Source: Oceanispirochaeta crateris (GTDB lineage Bacteria; Spirochaetota; Spirochaetia; DSM-2461). From it: a stretch of DNA of 64,000 bases. Shown here one piece after another: positions 57,033 to 64,000 of this stretch. The notes under the pieces were generated by a model. The model had not been told where the DNA came from, did not search any database, and saw nothing but the letters and a program-made list of their open reading frames with translations. Numbering within the stretch: the stretch's first letter is position 1; every line of letters begins with the position of its first letter. The translations under genes were made by a program, and so were the position numbers. The DNA lies in the NCBI RefSeq assembly GCF_008329965.1, contig NZ_CP036150.1, positions 3,886,439 to 3,950,438 of the forward strand, written 5' to 3'.

Positions 57033-58136
57033 ATGCATATAAGAAAGATGATATCAACAAGCAATAATATAAAGCTGATGCACCTCCGGGGGATCGGTTT
57101 TATCATCATAATCATGAATACTCTATTTCTTACCATGGGTATTACCGACGATATTGATTTGGAACGAATTATTGTCTTTTCCGAAGTTTTTCTTCAATTG
57201 CTTATATTTCTCTTATACTGGCGGAAACTGGCCAATTTGGCCAAATCATCGGTGATTCTCTGGATTGCACATCTCTGCTGCTCAATATTTGTTCTCCAGC
57301 CGGAAAATCTCGTGTTTCAATTCTATTTTATTGCCATACCACCTTTTCTTGGTTATATCGATGATTATAAAAACAGCTATAGCCGGATACTCTCTTTAAT
57401 CTCTCTTTTGCTCTATAACGTAGCAATCGCCTACCAAACTGTCAGTGATATCCATGCCGGTGTTTCTCCCAAGATTGCCATTGTTGGATATTTCAATCAA
57501 TTTGTTGTCGGTATCGTGCTTATTTCTGTTTTTCTGCTCCATTTCAAGATCAACCGTTCCTCCCTGAAAAAAGCGACCGAAGAGTCCACCCTGGACCCCC
57601 TCACAAATGCATTAAACCGACGTGCCATGGAAGTCGATTTGCAAATTTTTCATAAGAATCACCGGGGGAAAGGTACCTATCTTATGATGATGGATCTTGA
57701 TCATTTCAAATCTCTCAATGATCTTTTTGGTCATCAGGTCGGAGATCTTATTCTGAAGGGACTTGTTAATATTGTGAACAGAACTGTCCGCTCAGGTGAT
57801 CGGCTGTATCGCTATGGCGGTGAGGAATTTCTTTTAATAACTCAGGATGTAGATGAGGCTCAGGTCCTTCAGATCGCTGAGAAGATCAGGGAGAATATCT
57901 GCTTACACTCATGGGAGGTCCTCAAGGGCAAAGGAGTCACCTGCAGCTTTGGTCTTGCACCTCTTTTAAATGATTTTCCTATTCGAGACTCAATTGAACT
58001 GGCAGATCGTGCCCTCTACCGTGCTAAAAGCGAAGGGCGTAACCGGGTCTGTCTGGAAACTCCTTCAACAGTAGAAGGTCAGCTCTCATCGGAATCTGTT
58101 ATAAATAAAAAAGATTCAGCTTTCACTGAATCTTAG
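57033..58136 (+). CDS. Membrane diguanylate cyclase with helical membrane sensor (GGDEF)
   Basis: About 367 residues from ATG 57033 (AAGG at 57021-57024); a TTG at 57027 is too close to the ribosome-binding site. Residues 15-180 hold about six hydrophobic helices forming an integral membrane sensor. The C-terminal GGDEF domain has GGEEF at 262-266 and the inhibitory RSGD. It should make cyclic di-GMP. The last 30 bases double as the terminator stem for the convergent tRNA-Cys gene. Confidence 0.88.
   Translation: MHIRKMISTSNNIKLMHLRGIGFIIIIMNTLFLTMGITDDIDLERIIVFSEVFLQLLIFLLYWRKLANLAKSSVILWIAHLCCSIFVLQPENLVFQFYFIAIPPFLGYIDDYKNSYSRILSLISLLLYNVAIAYQTVSDIHAGVSPKIAIVGYFNQFVVGIVLISVFLLHFKINRSSLKKATEESTLDPLTNALNRRAMEVDLQIFHKNHRGKGTYLMMMDLDHFKSLNDLFGHQVGDLILKGLVNIVNRTVRSGDRLYRYGGEEFLLITQDVDEAQVLQIAEKIRENICLHSWEVLKGKGVTCSFGLAPLLNDFPIRDSIELADRALYRAKSEGRNRVCLETPSTVEGQLSSESVINKKDSAFTES
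58104..58134 (-). terminator. tRNA-Cys terminator overlapping the GGDEF 3' end
   Basis: AAGATTCAG (58111-58119) pairs with CTGAATCTT (58126-58134). The T run lies on the - strand side, so it serves the tRNA while also encoding the last residues of the GGDEF protein. Confidence 0.75.
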
Positions 58137-58142
58137 TACTTA

Positions 58143-58215
58143 AGGCGCCGAGCGGACTCGAACCGCTGAATGATGGATTTGCAATCCACTCCCTTAGCCG
58201 CTTGGGTACGGCGCC
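58143..58215 (-). tRNA. tRNA-Cys (GCA)
   Basis: A 73-base cloverleaf on the - strand: acceptor stem GGCGCCG, anticodon loop with GCA between GGATT and AATCC, and T-loop GGTTCGAGTCC. The discriminator base is U, as expected for Cys. CCA is not encoded. Confidence 0.95.
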
Positions 58216-58228
58216 GAATGTGTGAAAA

Positions 58229-58257
58229 AATATAACAGAACCTTTTTTCTTTGTCTA
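58229..58257 (-). promoter_or_regulatory. tRNA-Cys promoter
   Basis: TAGACA (58257-58252), 17 bases, TATATT (58234-58229) on the - strand, 13 bases before the mature 5' end. Confidence 0.7.
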
Positions 58258-58385
58258 TACCCGGGTGTAAAACTTTTACGAATCGTCTTTTCTCACTAAA
58301 ATATTGAAACAGAATGTTCGCATAAACGGGCAGACCTATTATGATAGGTCAGTATATTCACTTTTCAGAGTCGAGGACCATAGCA

Positions 58386-60239
58386 TTGAAAGAACAAGAA
58401 CTGATTCAGCTTTTGAACGAAGCCAGAATGGCCTATTATAATACAGATATTCCTCTCATGACGGATGCGGAATTTGATCAGCTAGAAGATAATCTGAGAG
58501 AAATTAATCCCGAAAGCCCTTATTTTTCAACAGTCGGTCATGAGGGTGAAGACAGTGGAAAAATCACTCACGCCGAACCAATGCTGTCTATGGGGAAGGC
58601 AAAGACTATTGTAGAAGTCTTCAAATGGATGGATAAACTCGGGATGCCCGATGATACAAAGTGGACTCTCCAGCCTAAAATAGACGGCCTGTCCGCAACC
58701 TGCTTCTACTCTGGAGGAACACTGCGTTATGTGGCCACCAGAGGAGACGGTTCGGTGGGGCAGGATGTGACAACTATTGCAGACTATATTGAGGATATTC
58801 CTCAGAGCATTGCTGAAACCGACCATGATATTGAAATTCGCGGAGAGTTATACCTTCCCAAAAATACAGATTATGAAACAGGAGGCAGACCTCTTAGAAA
58901 TAACTGTGTTGGTCTGGTGAATAGGAAGGAAAACAGGGAGGACCTTCGATATGTCAGATTTGTCAGTTATCAGACGGCCAGGTGGAATCCTTCTGCAAGT
59001 GAGGCCGGAATTATCCTCTGGTTGAAACAGCAGGGCTTTCATACAGTAGAATATCATGAGGCCCGTTCTAGAGCGGATATTGAATCTTTTTATAATGACT
59101 ATTTACAGGGATATCGGGATCAGTGGCTGTATGAGACCGATGGTTTGATTCTCACCGTGGATGATAATTCTCTGCACAGAGAGATCGACAGCCGGTGGGT
59201 CGTCGATCATCACCACCACTATGCCCTGGCCATTAAGCCTCCATCAGCCTCAAAAAAGACCCGTCTTAAAGCTGTGGATTGGCAAGTCAGCAGGCAGGGC
59301 GCTCTCATTCCTGTTGCCCTATTTGAGCCCATTGAATTGGGAGGTGCCACCCTGGCAAGAGCCTCTCTTCATAACAGAGCTTTTGTTGAATCCATGGCTC
59401 TGCAACTGGGAGATGAGCTCCTGATAGAACGTGCCAATGATGTTATTCCCTATGTGAAAGAGAACCTTTCTTCCTCAATGCGAGAGGGAGAATCCTTTAT
59501 GTCCAATTTGGCTCCTTCCCTTTGTCCAGTTTGCGGCAGTGCCGTAGTGGAGGAGGGGGTGCATCTGAAGTGCAGTAACCTAGAATGTCCGGAGCGAAAG
59601 ATTCAAACGGTCTTGTACTGGGTGAAGGAATCAGGAATGGACCAGGTTGCCGAGGCTACAATCAGACTATTGTTTGATAAAAAAATCATCGCCAATGTCA
59701 GTGATATGTATAAAATTGAGGCTTCGGACCTCGAAGGCCTTGATGGGTTTGGTGATAAGAAAATTTATAATTTCCTGACTCAATTGGAAAAGGTCCGGAC
59801 CATGGAGGCTCCAGCTTTGATCAGCAAACTGGGAATTCCTCTGGTTCAGATGAAGGCTCTTAAAAAACTGGGAATCAACAGCATGGATGCCTTTATGGCA
59901 TTTGAAGATGAAACTTTTGTGATAGGCCGGAATATCCTTACCTGGAAGAGAAATCCTGATAATATACGGTTTCTTCAGGACCTGCTCTCAGTCGTCAATG
60001 TACAAGATTCTAAGGACATTCAGACATTGGGACAAATCTGCATGACCGGAAAAGGGCCCATGGGTCGCAAGGAAATTCAGAAAATCATAGAGGAAAGAGG
60101 ATATGAGTTTTCTTCTTCCGTGACTGGTTCAACTACAATTCTTCTTTGTGAAAATCCGGAAGGAGGAAGCTCCAAGCTGCAGAAAGCCAGAAAAATGGGG
60201 ATACAGCTTATTTCTTATGAGGATTTTCTAAGTGAATGA
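58386..60239 (+). CDS. ligA: NAD-dependent DNA ligase (divergent LigA)
   Basis: About 617 residues from TTG 58386, where GAGGA lies eight bases upstream; ATG 58341 is an alternative with no ribosome-binding site. Order: short Ia region, adenylation domain with nucleophile Lys in LQPKIDGLSA, IRGELYLP, OB fold, four-Cys zinc finger (CPVCG ... CSNLECP), helix-hairpin-helix (LEGLDGFGDKK), and a C-terminal BRCT domain. It is shorter than typical LigA (about 670), and the usual NPRNAAAGSLRQ stretch reads PLRNNCVGLVNRK. It may be an accessory ligase rather than the replicative one. Confidence 0.85.
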   Translation: MKEQELIQLLNEARMAYYNTDIPLMTDAEFDQLEDNLREINPESPYFSTVGHEGEDSGKITHAEPMLSMGKAKTIVEVFKWMDKLGMPDDTKWTLQPKIDGLSATCFYSGGTLRYVATRGDGSVGQDVTTIADYIEDIPQSIAETDHDIEIRGELYLPKNTDYETGGRPLRNNCVGLVNRKENREDLRYVRFVSYQTARWNPSASEAGIILWLKQQGFHTVEYHEARSRADIESFYNDYLQGYRDQWLYETDGLILTVDDNSLHREIDSRWVVDHHHHYALAIKPPSASKKTRLKAVDWQVSRQGALIPVALFEPIELGGATLARASLHNRAFVESMALQLGDELLIERANDVIPYVKENLSSSMREGESFMSNLAPSLCPVCGSAVVEEGVHLKCSNLECPERKIQTVLYWVKESGMDQVAEATIRLLFDKKIIANVSDMYKIEASDLEGLDGFGDKKIYNFLTQLEKVRTMEAPALISKLGIPLVQMKALKKLGINSMDAFMAFEDETFVIGRNILTWKRNPDNIRFLQDLLSVVNVQDSKDIQTLGQICMTGKGPMGRKEIQKIIEERGYEFSSSVTGSTTILLCENPEGGSSKLQKARKMGIQLISYEDFLSE

Positions 60240-60242
60240 TTT

Positions 60243-61430
60243 TCAGAAATGAAGGTCTTCAACTCTTCTGATCTCTTCAAGGCTAATACTGCTCTTGTTC
60301 CTTTCCAGGAAGGTCGGATAGAGCCGTTCGCCCCCTAGAAGCACATATTCAGCACTTCTCTGTCTTCTGATGTTCCGTGGGTTCTCAGATTGCTCTTCCA
60401 TAAGCTCCCTGTAGCGTCTGTAGGCCATGAGTATACTGTCTTCGATGAGTTCCTGATCCTTTACCTCATCAGGCTGGGGAGGAATAATGATACTGTCTCC
60501 AGGACGGACAAGGTCGGGATCGGGGAAGATGGTTCTATTCTGCTTGTAAAGATAGGGCCACAGGTGTATATTGCCCCAGCTTTTCTGGGCTAGAAGGCTG
60601 AATGAGTCTCCCGGTAGGATGTTGTAGCTGGTTCCGGGAAGCACGGGAGCCACCGCTTGAATCTCTTCTATGGGATCAGAAGGACTCTCAGGTTCTATTG
60701 CTGCATCTGCTAGAGCTTGTTCAATAGGTTCTGGAACCTGAGAATCTGAAATGTCTATGTCTACCACTTTGTCCGGACCTTTTAAAAGAAACCATCCCAC
60801 TCCTATGAAACAGATCAGCAGGAATAATCCAATGAGTAAGGCCTTGCGGATTCTAGGAGAGCTGTCCTTTTTAAACCCAAAATCGGGTTCTCCCTGATTC
60901 ATCTCGTCAATCTGTCCCTCATCTTCTAGGAGGGATGAATCCAGTTCATTTGCTTCACTCTTCGCTGGGGGCTCTTCAATAGGATTCGGCCTGGTGATAG
61001 GAACAGTAGGAGGAATAATGGATTCCTGGGTAGACAGCGCCGCTTCGGCATCGGCTGGAGTCTCCAGCTTATAGCGTTCTGCCTTTAACAGCAGTCCCTC
61101 GTGGGCATTGTCTTCGAGGATGATCGGTTTCAAATGAGCGTATTCCGCATTGATTCTGTCTGCCAATTTTCCCGCAGGAGTGAATTTTATCCTGTAATGG
61201 GCGGGAATGATGATTTCTTCGCCGGTTTTAGGATTCCGTCCCTTGCTCTCTTTCACCTGTATTTTTTTGAAACTACCAAATCCGAAGAGTGAGAAAGTCT
61301 CATCCTTCTTCAATTCTCTGATGATGATGGAGAACAATTCTGATCCGAAGAGGAGGGTGCCTTCTTTATCCAGGTCAATTTTGTCCTGAAGCCTGTCTGC
61401 CAGTTTGCCCGGTGTCAGATACTTACTCAT
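60243..61430 (-). CDS. HU-transmembrane-LysM protein
   Basis: 395 residues with an unusual order. Residues 1-93 are an HU-like DNA-binding domain with the arm GRNPKTGEEIIIPA. A Pro/Glu-rich linker runs to 190, followed by one membrane helix at about 197-217 (basic residues before it, so the N-terminus is inside). An acidic linker follows, then a LysM domain at 268-317 (YNILPGDSFSLLAQKSWGN ... NRTIFPDPDLVRPGDSIIIPP). As read, it could tether DNA to the envelope, with HU inside and LysM on peptidoglycan. It overlaps the upstream HU gene by eight bases. Confidence 0.85.
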   Translation of the reverse strand: MSKYLTPGKLADRLQDKIDLDKEGTLLFGSELFSIIIRELKKDETFSLFGFGSFKKIQVKESKGRNPKTGEEIIIPAHYRIKFTPAGKLADRINAEYAHLKPIILEDNAHEGLLLKAERYKLETPADAEAALSTQESIIPPTVPITRPNPIEEPPAKSEANELDSSLLEDEGQIDEMNQGEPDFGFKKDSSPRIRKALLIGLFLLICFIGVGWFLLKGPDKVVDIDISDSQVPEPIEQALADAAIEPESPSDPIEEIQAVAPVLPGTSYNILPGDSFSLLAQKSWGNIHLWPYLYKQNRTIFPDPDLVRPGDSIIIPPQPDEVKDQELIEDSILMAYRRYRELMEEQSENPRNIRRQRSAEYVLLGGERLYPTFLERNKSSISLEEIRRVEDLHF

Positions 61431-61698
61431 TGATTTTATCCTTGAGTTTGGCTGAGGGTCTGAACTTTACCTTCTTTCTGACGGGTAGTTTCATTCGTTT
61501 TTTGAGGACAGGATTGTAGCTGATGCGCTCATTTGTCAACTCTGCCTTGAAGGTCCCAAAACCGGATTGGTTGTATTTTTCGCCCTCTTCCATTATTAAG
61601 ATGATCTCTTCCATGAGGGCGTCCAGTGTTTCTCTGACTGCTTTTTGAGACATATCGAGGTTTTGAGACAGTTCTCTGACCAGGTCCTGTTTGTTCAT
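61423..61698 (-). CDS. HU-family DNA-binding protein
   Basis: A 91-residue HU/IHF-family protein: NKQDLVRELSQNLDMSQKAVRETLDALMEEI, then GFGTFKAELTNERISYNP, and the C-terminal KKVKFRPSAKLKDKINE. The DNA arm is less canonical than in the neighbouring HU-LysM protein. A nucleoid-architecture role is inferred. No ribosome-binding site is present; TATAAT ends eight bases before the ATG, suggesting a leaderless transcript. It overlaps and precedes the HU-LysM gene, so the two are made together. Confidence 0.9.
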   Translation of the reverse strand: MNKQDLVRELSQNLDMSQKAVRETLDALMEEIILIMEEGEKYNQSGFGTFKAELTNERISYNPVLKKRMKLPVRKKVKFRPSAKLKDKINE

Positions 61699-61706
61699 AT
61701 ATTTTT

Positions 61707-61735
61707 ATTATACAAACAATACAGGGGGACAACAA
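61707..61735 (-). promoter_or_regulatory. HU operon promoter (probable leaderless mRNA)
   Basis: TTGTTG (61735-61730), 17 bases, perfect TATAAT (61712-61707), then eight bases to the ATG at 61698. Confidence 0.6.
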
Positions 61736-61754
61736 TCATAAAATTCGATCCGGA

Positions 61755-62174
61755 TTAGAATGTTACTCCAGAAAACAGGATGATATTTGCAAAGGGCATC
61801 ACCTCTCCTGTGCGTACAATGGCTCTTGAATCAGCACTGAGTTTTTTGAAATCTTTGTGGGGTATGAATGTCATGGATGGCTTGTAACCGGTTTTTGACT
61901 CATATTCGGTCATCAATGCCAGTATATCATCCAAGCCTTCGGAGTTCTCATTTCTCATCTCTTCTGCAAGGGCGACTTTTTCAATGCATAACTCATCGAG
62001 AACCGCAGAAAGGACCTGGATAAAAGATGGAACCCCCTTGGTCACGGCAAGATCTATTCTTTTTGTATGAAGGGGTATGGGGAGACCCGCATCTCCTATG
62101 GTGAGTGAATCTGTATGACCCATCGATGCTATCACAGATGATATTTCGGAATTCAATAGAGTACCTCTTTTCAT
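61755..62174 (-). CDS. rbsD: D-ribose pyranase
   Basis: A 139-residue RbsD that interconverts pyranose and furanose forms of D-ribose. It matches E. coli RbsD along its length: MKRGTLLNSEISSVIASMGHTD (catalytic His20), GDAGLPIP, RIDLAVTKGVPSF and SGEV-type end TGEVMPFANIILFSGVTF. AGGAGG precedes the ATG. It is an orphan: no ribose transporter or ribokinase is nearby. Confidence 0.94.
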   Translation of the reverse strand: MKRGTLLNSEISSVIASMGHTDSLTIGDAGLPIPLHTKRIDLAVTKGVPSFIQVLSAVLDELCIEKVALAEEMRNENSEGLDDILALMTEYESKTGYKPSMTFIPHKDFKKLSADSRAIVRTGEVMPFANIILFSGVTF

Positions 62175-62354
62175 GGCATCCTCCTATCTACAAAATATAT
62201 TGAATCTAGGAATGTTACACAATCATGATGTAGAAAATCCTCATCATCTTGCTGAATCAGTGCCGATAATCAATTTAAGGCTACTTTGTTATGTCTGCCC
62301 GGAGATCTCTGACAGACCATCACCTATTGTTGGATCAATAAAAGGGAGAGGCAT

Positions 62355-62552
62355 ATGGATTTTATTACTTATCTTGTATACAAGGATTATATTCCTTTTC
62401 AGGTTGGGCTGAATCTGCTGCGTTCCTGCATTGCCGAAGAGCATATGAATCAAGTGACAGAAGAACTTATCCTCAGAAATATCCTTTCAGAAGCACAATT
62501 GTTTCGATACCTACAGCAATGGGAAACAGACGAACCGGGAATCTCAGAATAA
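62355..62552 (+). CDS. Small hypothetical protein
   Basis: 65 residues, not recognised, rich in Leu and Glu, predicted mostly helical (YIPFQVGLNLLRSCIAEEHMN). GGGAGAGG precedes the ATG, which supports translation. It lies between divergent rbsD and the DUF2892 gene. No membrane segment or signal peptide. Confidence 0.5.
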   Translation: MDFITYLVYKDYIPFQVGLNLLRSCIAEEHMNQVTEELILRNILSEAQLFRYLQQWETDEPGISE

Positions 62553-62670
62553 GGCGGCTTATTTCTCTTCCTGTGTCATTCCGTAAAATGATTATGAAAT
62601 CAATGGAATCTTTCTCTTTTTTACATATAATTAATAATATATAAAGTTTTTATTGAACCGGGAGGTTGTT

Positions 62671-62871
62671 ATGAAAAATATGGGATCATTGGATCGTATT
62701 ATCAGATTGATTCTTGGGCTTGTCCTCATTGCAGGAGGTCTCGTTTTTCAGGTTCAAAGTGGACATTTATGGTGGCTTGTTCTGCCAGGGGCTCTGATGG
62801 TCATCACATCCTCTGTCGGGGTCTGTCCTGCTTATATTCCCTTTAAACTCAGTACAAAGAAAAAAGACTGA
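62671..62871 (+). CDS. Small membrane protein, DUF2892/YgaP-like
   Basis: 66 residues from ATG 62671 with GGGAGG upstream. N-terminal MKNMGSLDRIIRLILG is the hallmark of DUF2892, followed by two membrane helices and the conserved VGVCPAYIPF. In other bacteria this domain is linked to rhodanese and sulfur proteins, but none is here. Confidence 0.75.
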   Translation: MKNMGSLDRIIRLILGLVLIAGGLVFQVQSGHLWWLVLPGALMVITSSVGVCPAYIPFKLSTKKKD

Positions 62872-62916
62872 TAAGCCTCCCGTCCTTCTGACTTGTTTGT
62901 CAGAAGAGCCGGAACC

Positions 62917-63669
62917 TCAGTATATGGTTATTGTACAATCTGCTTCTGCATAGGACATGCTGTTGTAAGTTGTGAAATTCGTCTGAACATTCAGTTTCAG
63001 GTATCCCTCTTTCGTCGAACCCGCCGGGATGTTGGTAATGACCCCGTCGCCTTCAATGGTTTTTATTTCAGCTGTGTCTACGCCATTATCATAGGTCGCT
63101 GTGACAGTGAAGGGTACGTGGACAATATCAATGGTGACTGGGGAATTATTGCTGACCGAGAAGGTTATGGTGAAGGGTTCGTCCTGTACTTCATCTTTCA
63201 GAGTATAGCTCACAGCGCTTATGGTGATATCTGACGTATCTACTGAGGTCTTGAGGTTTGAAGTGACAGTAATGCTTTCCGTTATGGGATCTCCCTCATT
63301 GCCTTCGTCATCTGTGGCTATGAGTTGCAGGGTATAGTCCCCCAGGTCCATATCGTCTGTATCAAACCAGTTTTCCCAGATGAGTCCACCAAAAATCCAC
63401 GAATCGTCAATCTCTTTGCTATAAATTTCTGTCTCATCCGAAAGGACTGTGATAGATAGAGTCGAAGAATCATCCTCCGGGTCTTCTACATTCACGGAAA
63501 TATAGACCGTATCGCCCTGGATAATGGATGTTGTCGCCTCGTTGGATGTTGTTGTGGTAATGGTTAAGTCTGATAGAACCGGCGGGTAGGTCGGTGGATA
63601 CAGGCTGCTTTCGCAGGAGGCGAAGCAGAGAAGGGAGAATATGAGTGAAGAAAGACGTCTTCTGAACAT
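62917..63669 (-). CDS. Lipoprotein with Ig-like/CARDB-like repeats
   Basis: About 250 residues. A signal peptide with lipobox CFASC gives an acylated Cys near residue 19. The mature part is Thr/Ser/Asp-rich beta sandwich sequence, with at least two Ig-like domains (VLSDLTITTTTSNEATTSII ... YTLQLIATDDEGNEGDPI ... FTITFSVSNNSPVTIDIVHVPFTV), the second like CARDB adhesion modules. It is probably surface or periplasm-side and structural or adhesive; not recognised further. The start has no ribosome-binding site; TATGAT ends six bases before ATG 63669. Confidence 0.7.
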   Translation of the reverse strand: MFRRRLSSLIFSLLCFASCESSLYPPTYPPVLSDLTITTTTSNEATTSIIQGDTVYISVNVEDPEDDSSTLSITVLSDETEIYSKEIDDSWIFGGLIWENWFDTDDMDLGDYTLQLIATDDEGNEGDPITESITVTSNLKTSVDTSDITISAVSYTLKDEVQDEPFTITFSVSNNSPVTIDIVHVPFTVTATYDNGVDTAEIKTIEGDGVITNIPAGSTKEGYLKLNVQTNFTTYNSMSYAEADCTITIY

Positions 63670-63675
63670 ATTCAA

Positions 63676-63704
63676 ATCATAATAAATAGTTGTTTAATAA
63701 TCAA
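63676..63704 (-). promoter_or_regulatory. Promoter for a probable leaderless lipoprotein mRNA
   Basis: TTGATT (63704-63699), 17 bases, TATGAT (63681-63676), then six bases to ATG 63669. Confidence 0.6.
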
Positions 63705-63715
63705 AGGGGCAGGGA

Positions 63716-63747
63716 TAAAAAAAGCGGAATCCAATGGATTCCGCTTT
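63716..63747 (-). terminator. tRNA-Asn terminator
   Basis: Perfect 12-bp arms (63721-63732 and 63736-63747), loop AAT, and a T run on the - strand. Confidence 0.8.
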
Positions 63748-63750
63748 GAG

Positions 63751-63823
63751 CTCCCCCGAACAGACTCGAACTGCTGACATGATGGTTAACAGCCATCCGC
63801 TCTACCAACTGAGCTACAGGGGA
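63751..63823 (-). tRNA. tRNA-Asn (GTT)
   Basis: A 73-base cloverleaf on the - strand: acceptor TCCCCTG/CGGGGGA, D-loop AGCTCAGTTGGTAGAGC, anticodon loop CTGTTAA with GTT, T-loop GTTCGAGTC, discriminator G. CCA is not encoded. Confidence 0.95.
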
Positions 63824-63840
63824 AAGTTAATTCTTGAAGA

Positions 63841-63869
63841 AGAATAAATGGTTTTACTAATCCTGTCAA
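63841..63869 (-). promoter_or_regulatory. tRNA-Asn promoter
   Basis: Perfect TTGACA (63869-63864), 17 bases, TATTCT (63846-63841) on the - strand, 17 bases before the tRNA. Confidence 0.7.
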
Positions 63870-63943
63870 CAGAATCTGCAAAGAAAACATTCATATTTTT
63901 TTGACAAATTTTATGGCCGCAAAAAAGTGTTGTTTTGAAATTT

Positions 63944-63972
63944 AAAAAGGCTGCCTTTTAAAGGGCAGCCTT
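63944..63972 (-). terminator. Terminator of a gene beyond the window end
   Basis: AAGGCTGCC (63947-63955) pairs with GGCAGCCTT (63964-63972), with a T run on the - strand side. It probably ends a - strand gene starting past base 64000. Confidence 0.65.
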
Positions 63973-64000
63973 CTGTTAATTCTTTTTATTAAAAAGATTA

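Overview
The window looks like a stretch of chromosome from a free-living, fermentative spirochaete. The 16S and 23S genes read as spirochaetal to me, but only from memory of such sequences. Other features fit: many diguanylate cyclases, a pyruvate:ferredoxin oxidoreductase, a hydrogenase-like iron-sulfur protein, lipoproteins with loose lipoboxes, and sugar ABC systems under LacI-type repressors. A genus cannot be fixed without a database; an Oceanispirochaeta/Spirochaeta-like organism is my guess. I see no phage, insertion sequence or CRISPR array.

Bases 1-3370 hold the end of a phosphate (Pst) locus: a PstA-type permease open in frame with PstB, then PhoU and a PhoB-like regulator. Bases 3547-10322 form a purine salvage block: adenine deaminase on the + strand facing a nucleoside ABC transporter (binding lipoprotein, ATPase, two permeases) on the - strand. 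Upstream of the transporter lies a decayed antiporter gene end behind an HTH-EIIA regulator. Bases 11638-22273 carry a lipoprotein hydrolase, an aminotransferase, two diguanylate cyclases, a LacI regulator facing L-fucose isomerase across a palindromic operator, and a DeoR regulator/lipoate ligase pair. Bases 23244-25914 hold an anti-sigma-like ATPase, a putative sensory [FeFe]-hydrogenase-like protein and a LysO-type exporter split into two genes.

A complete rRNA operon (16S-23S-5S, no spacer tRNA) lies at about 26557-31976, with two strong promoters and clear processing stems. It ends in an unusual 123-bp tandem duplication carrying three terminator-like hairpins. Bases 32242-40335 form a polyol/rare-ketose regulon: ketose 3-epimerase, FGGY kinase and short-chain dehydrogenase on one strand, a LacI repressor, and a binding protein with two permeases on the other. 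Four copies of one operator motif tie these together; two sit at the predicted transcription starts of the repressor and transporter.

Bases 40555-64000 are more mixed: a CHASE-PAS-GGDEF protein, an HU-domain fusion, a Ktr potassium uptake pair, pyruvate:ferredoxin oxidoreductase, a glycosyltransferase, CysE with a patatin, a KamA-like radical SAM enzyme with a Nudix hydrolase, tRNA-Cys, a divergent NAD-dependent DNA ligase, an HU-transmembrane-LysM protein next to plain HU, RbsD, and tRNA-Asn.

The most interesting unexplained signals are: (1) a group of genes with no ribosome-binding site whose -10 hexamer ends 5-8 bases before the ATG, implying leaderless mRNAs; (2) the membrane-anchored HU-LysM protein and the second HU fusion; (3) the hydrogenase-like protein that keeps all four H-cluster cysteines but lacks the proton-transfer cysteine; and (4) the post-5S tandem repeat.
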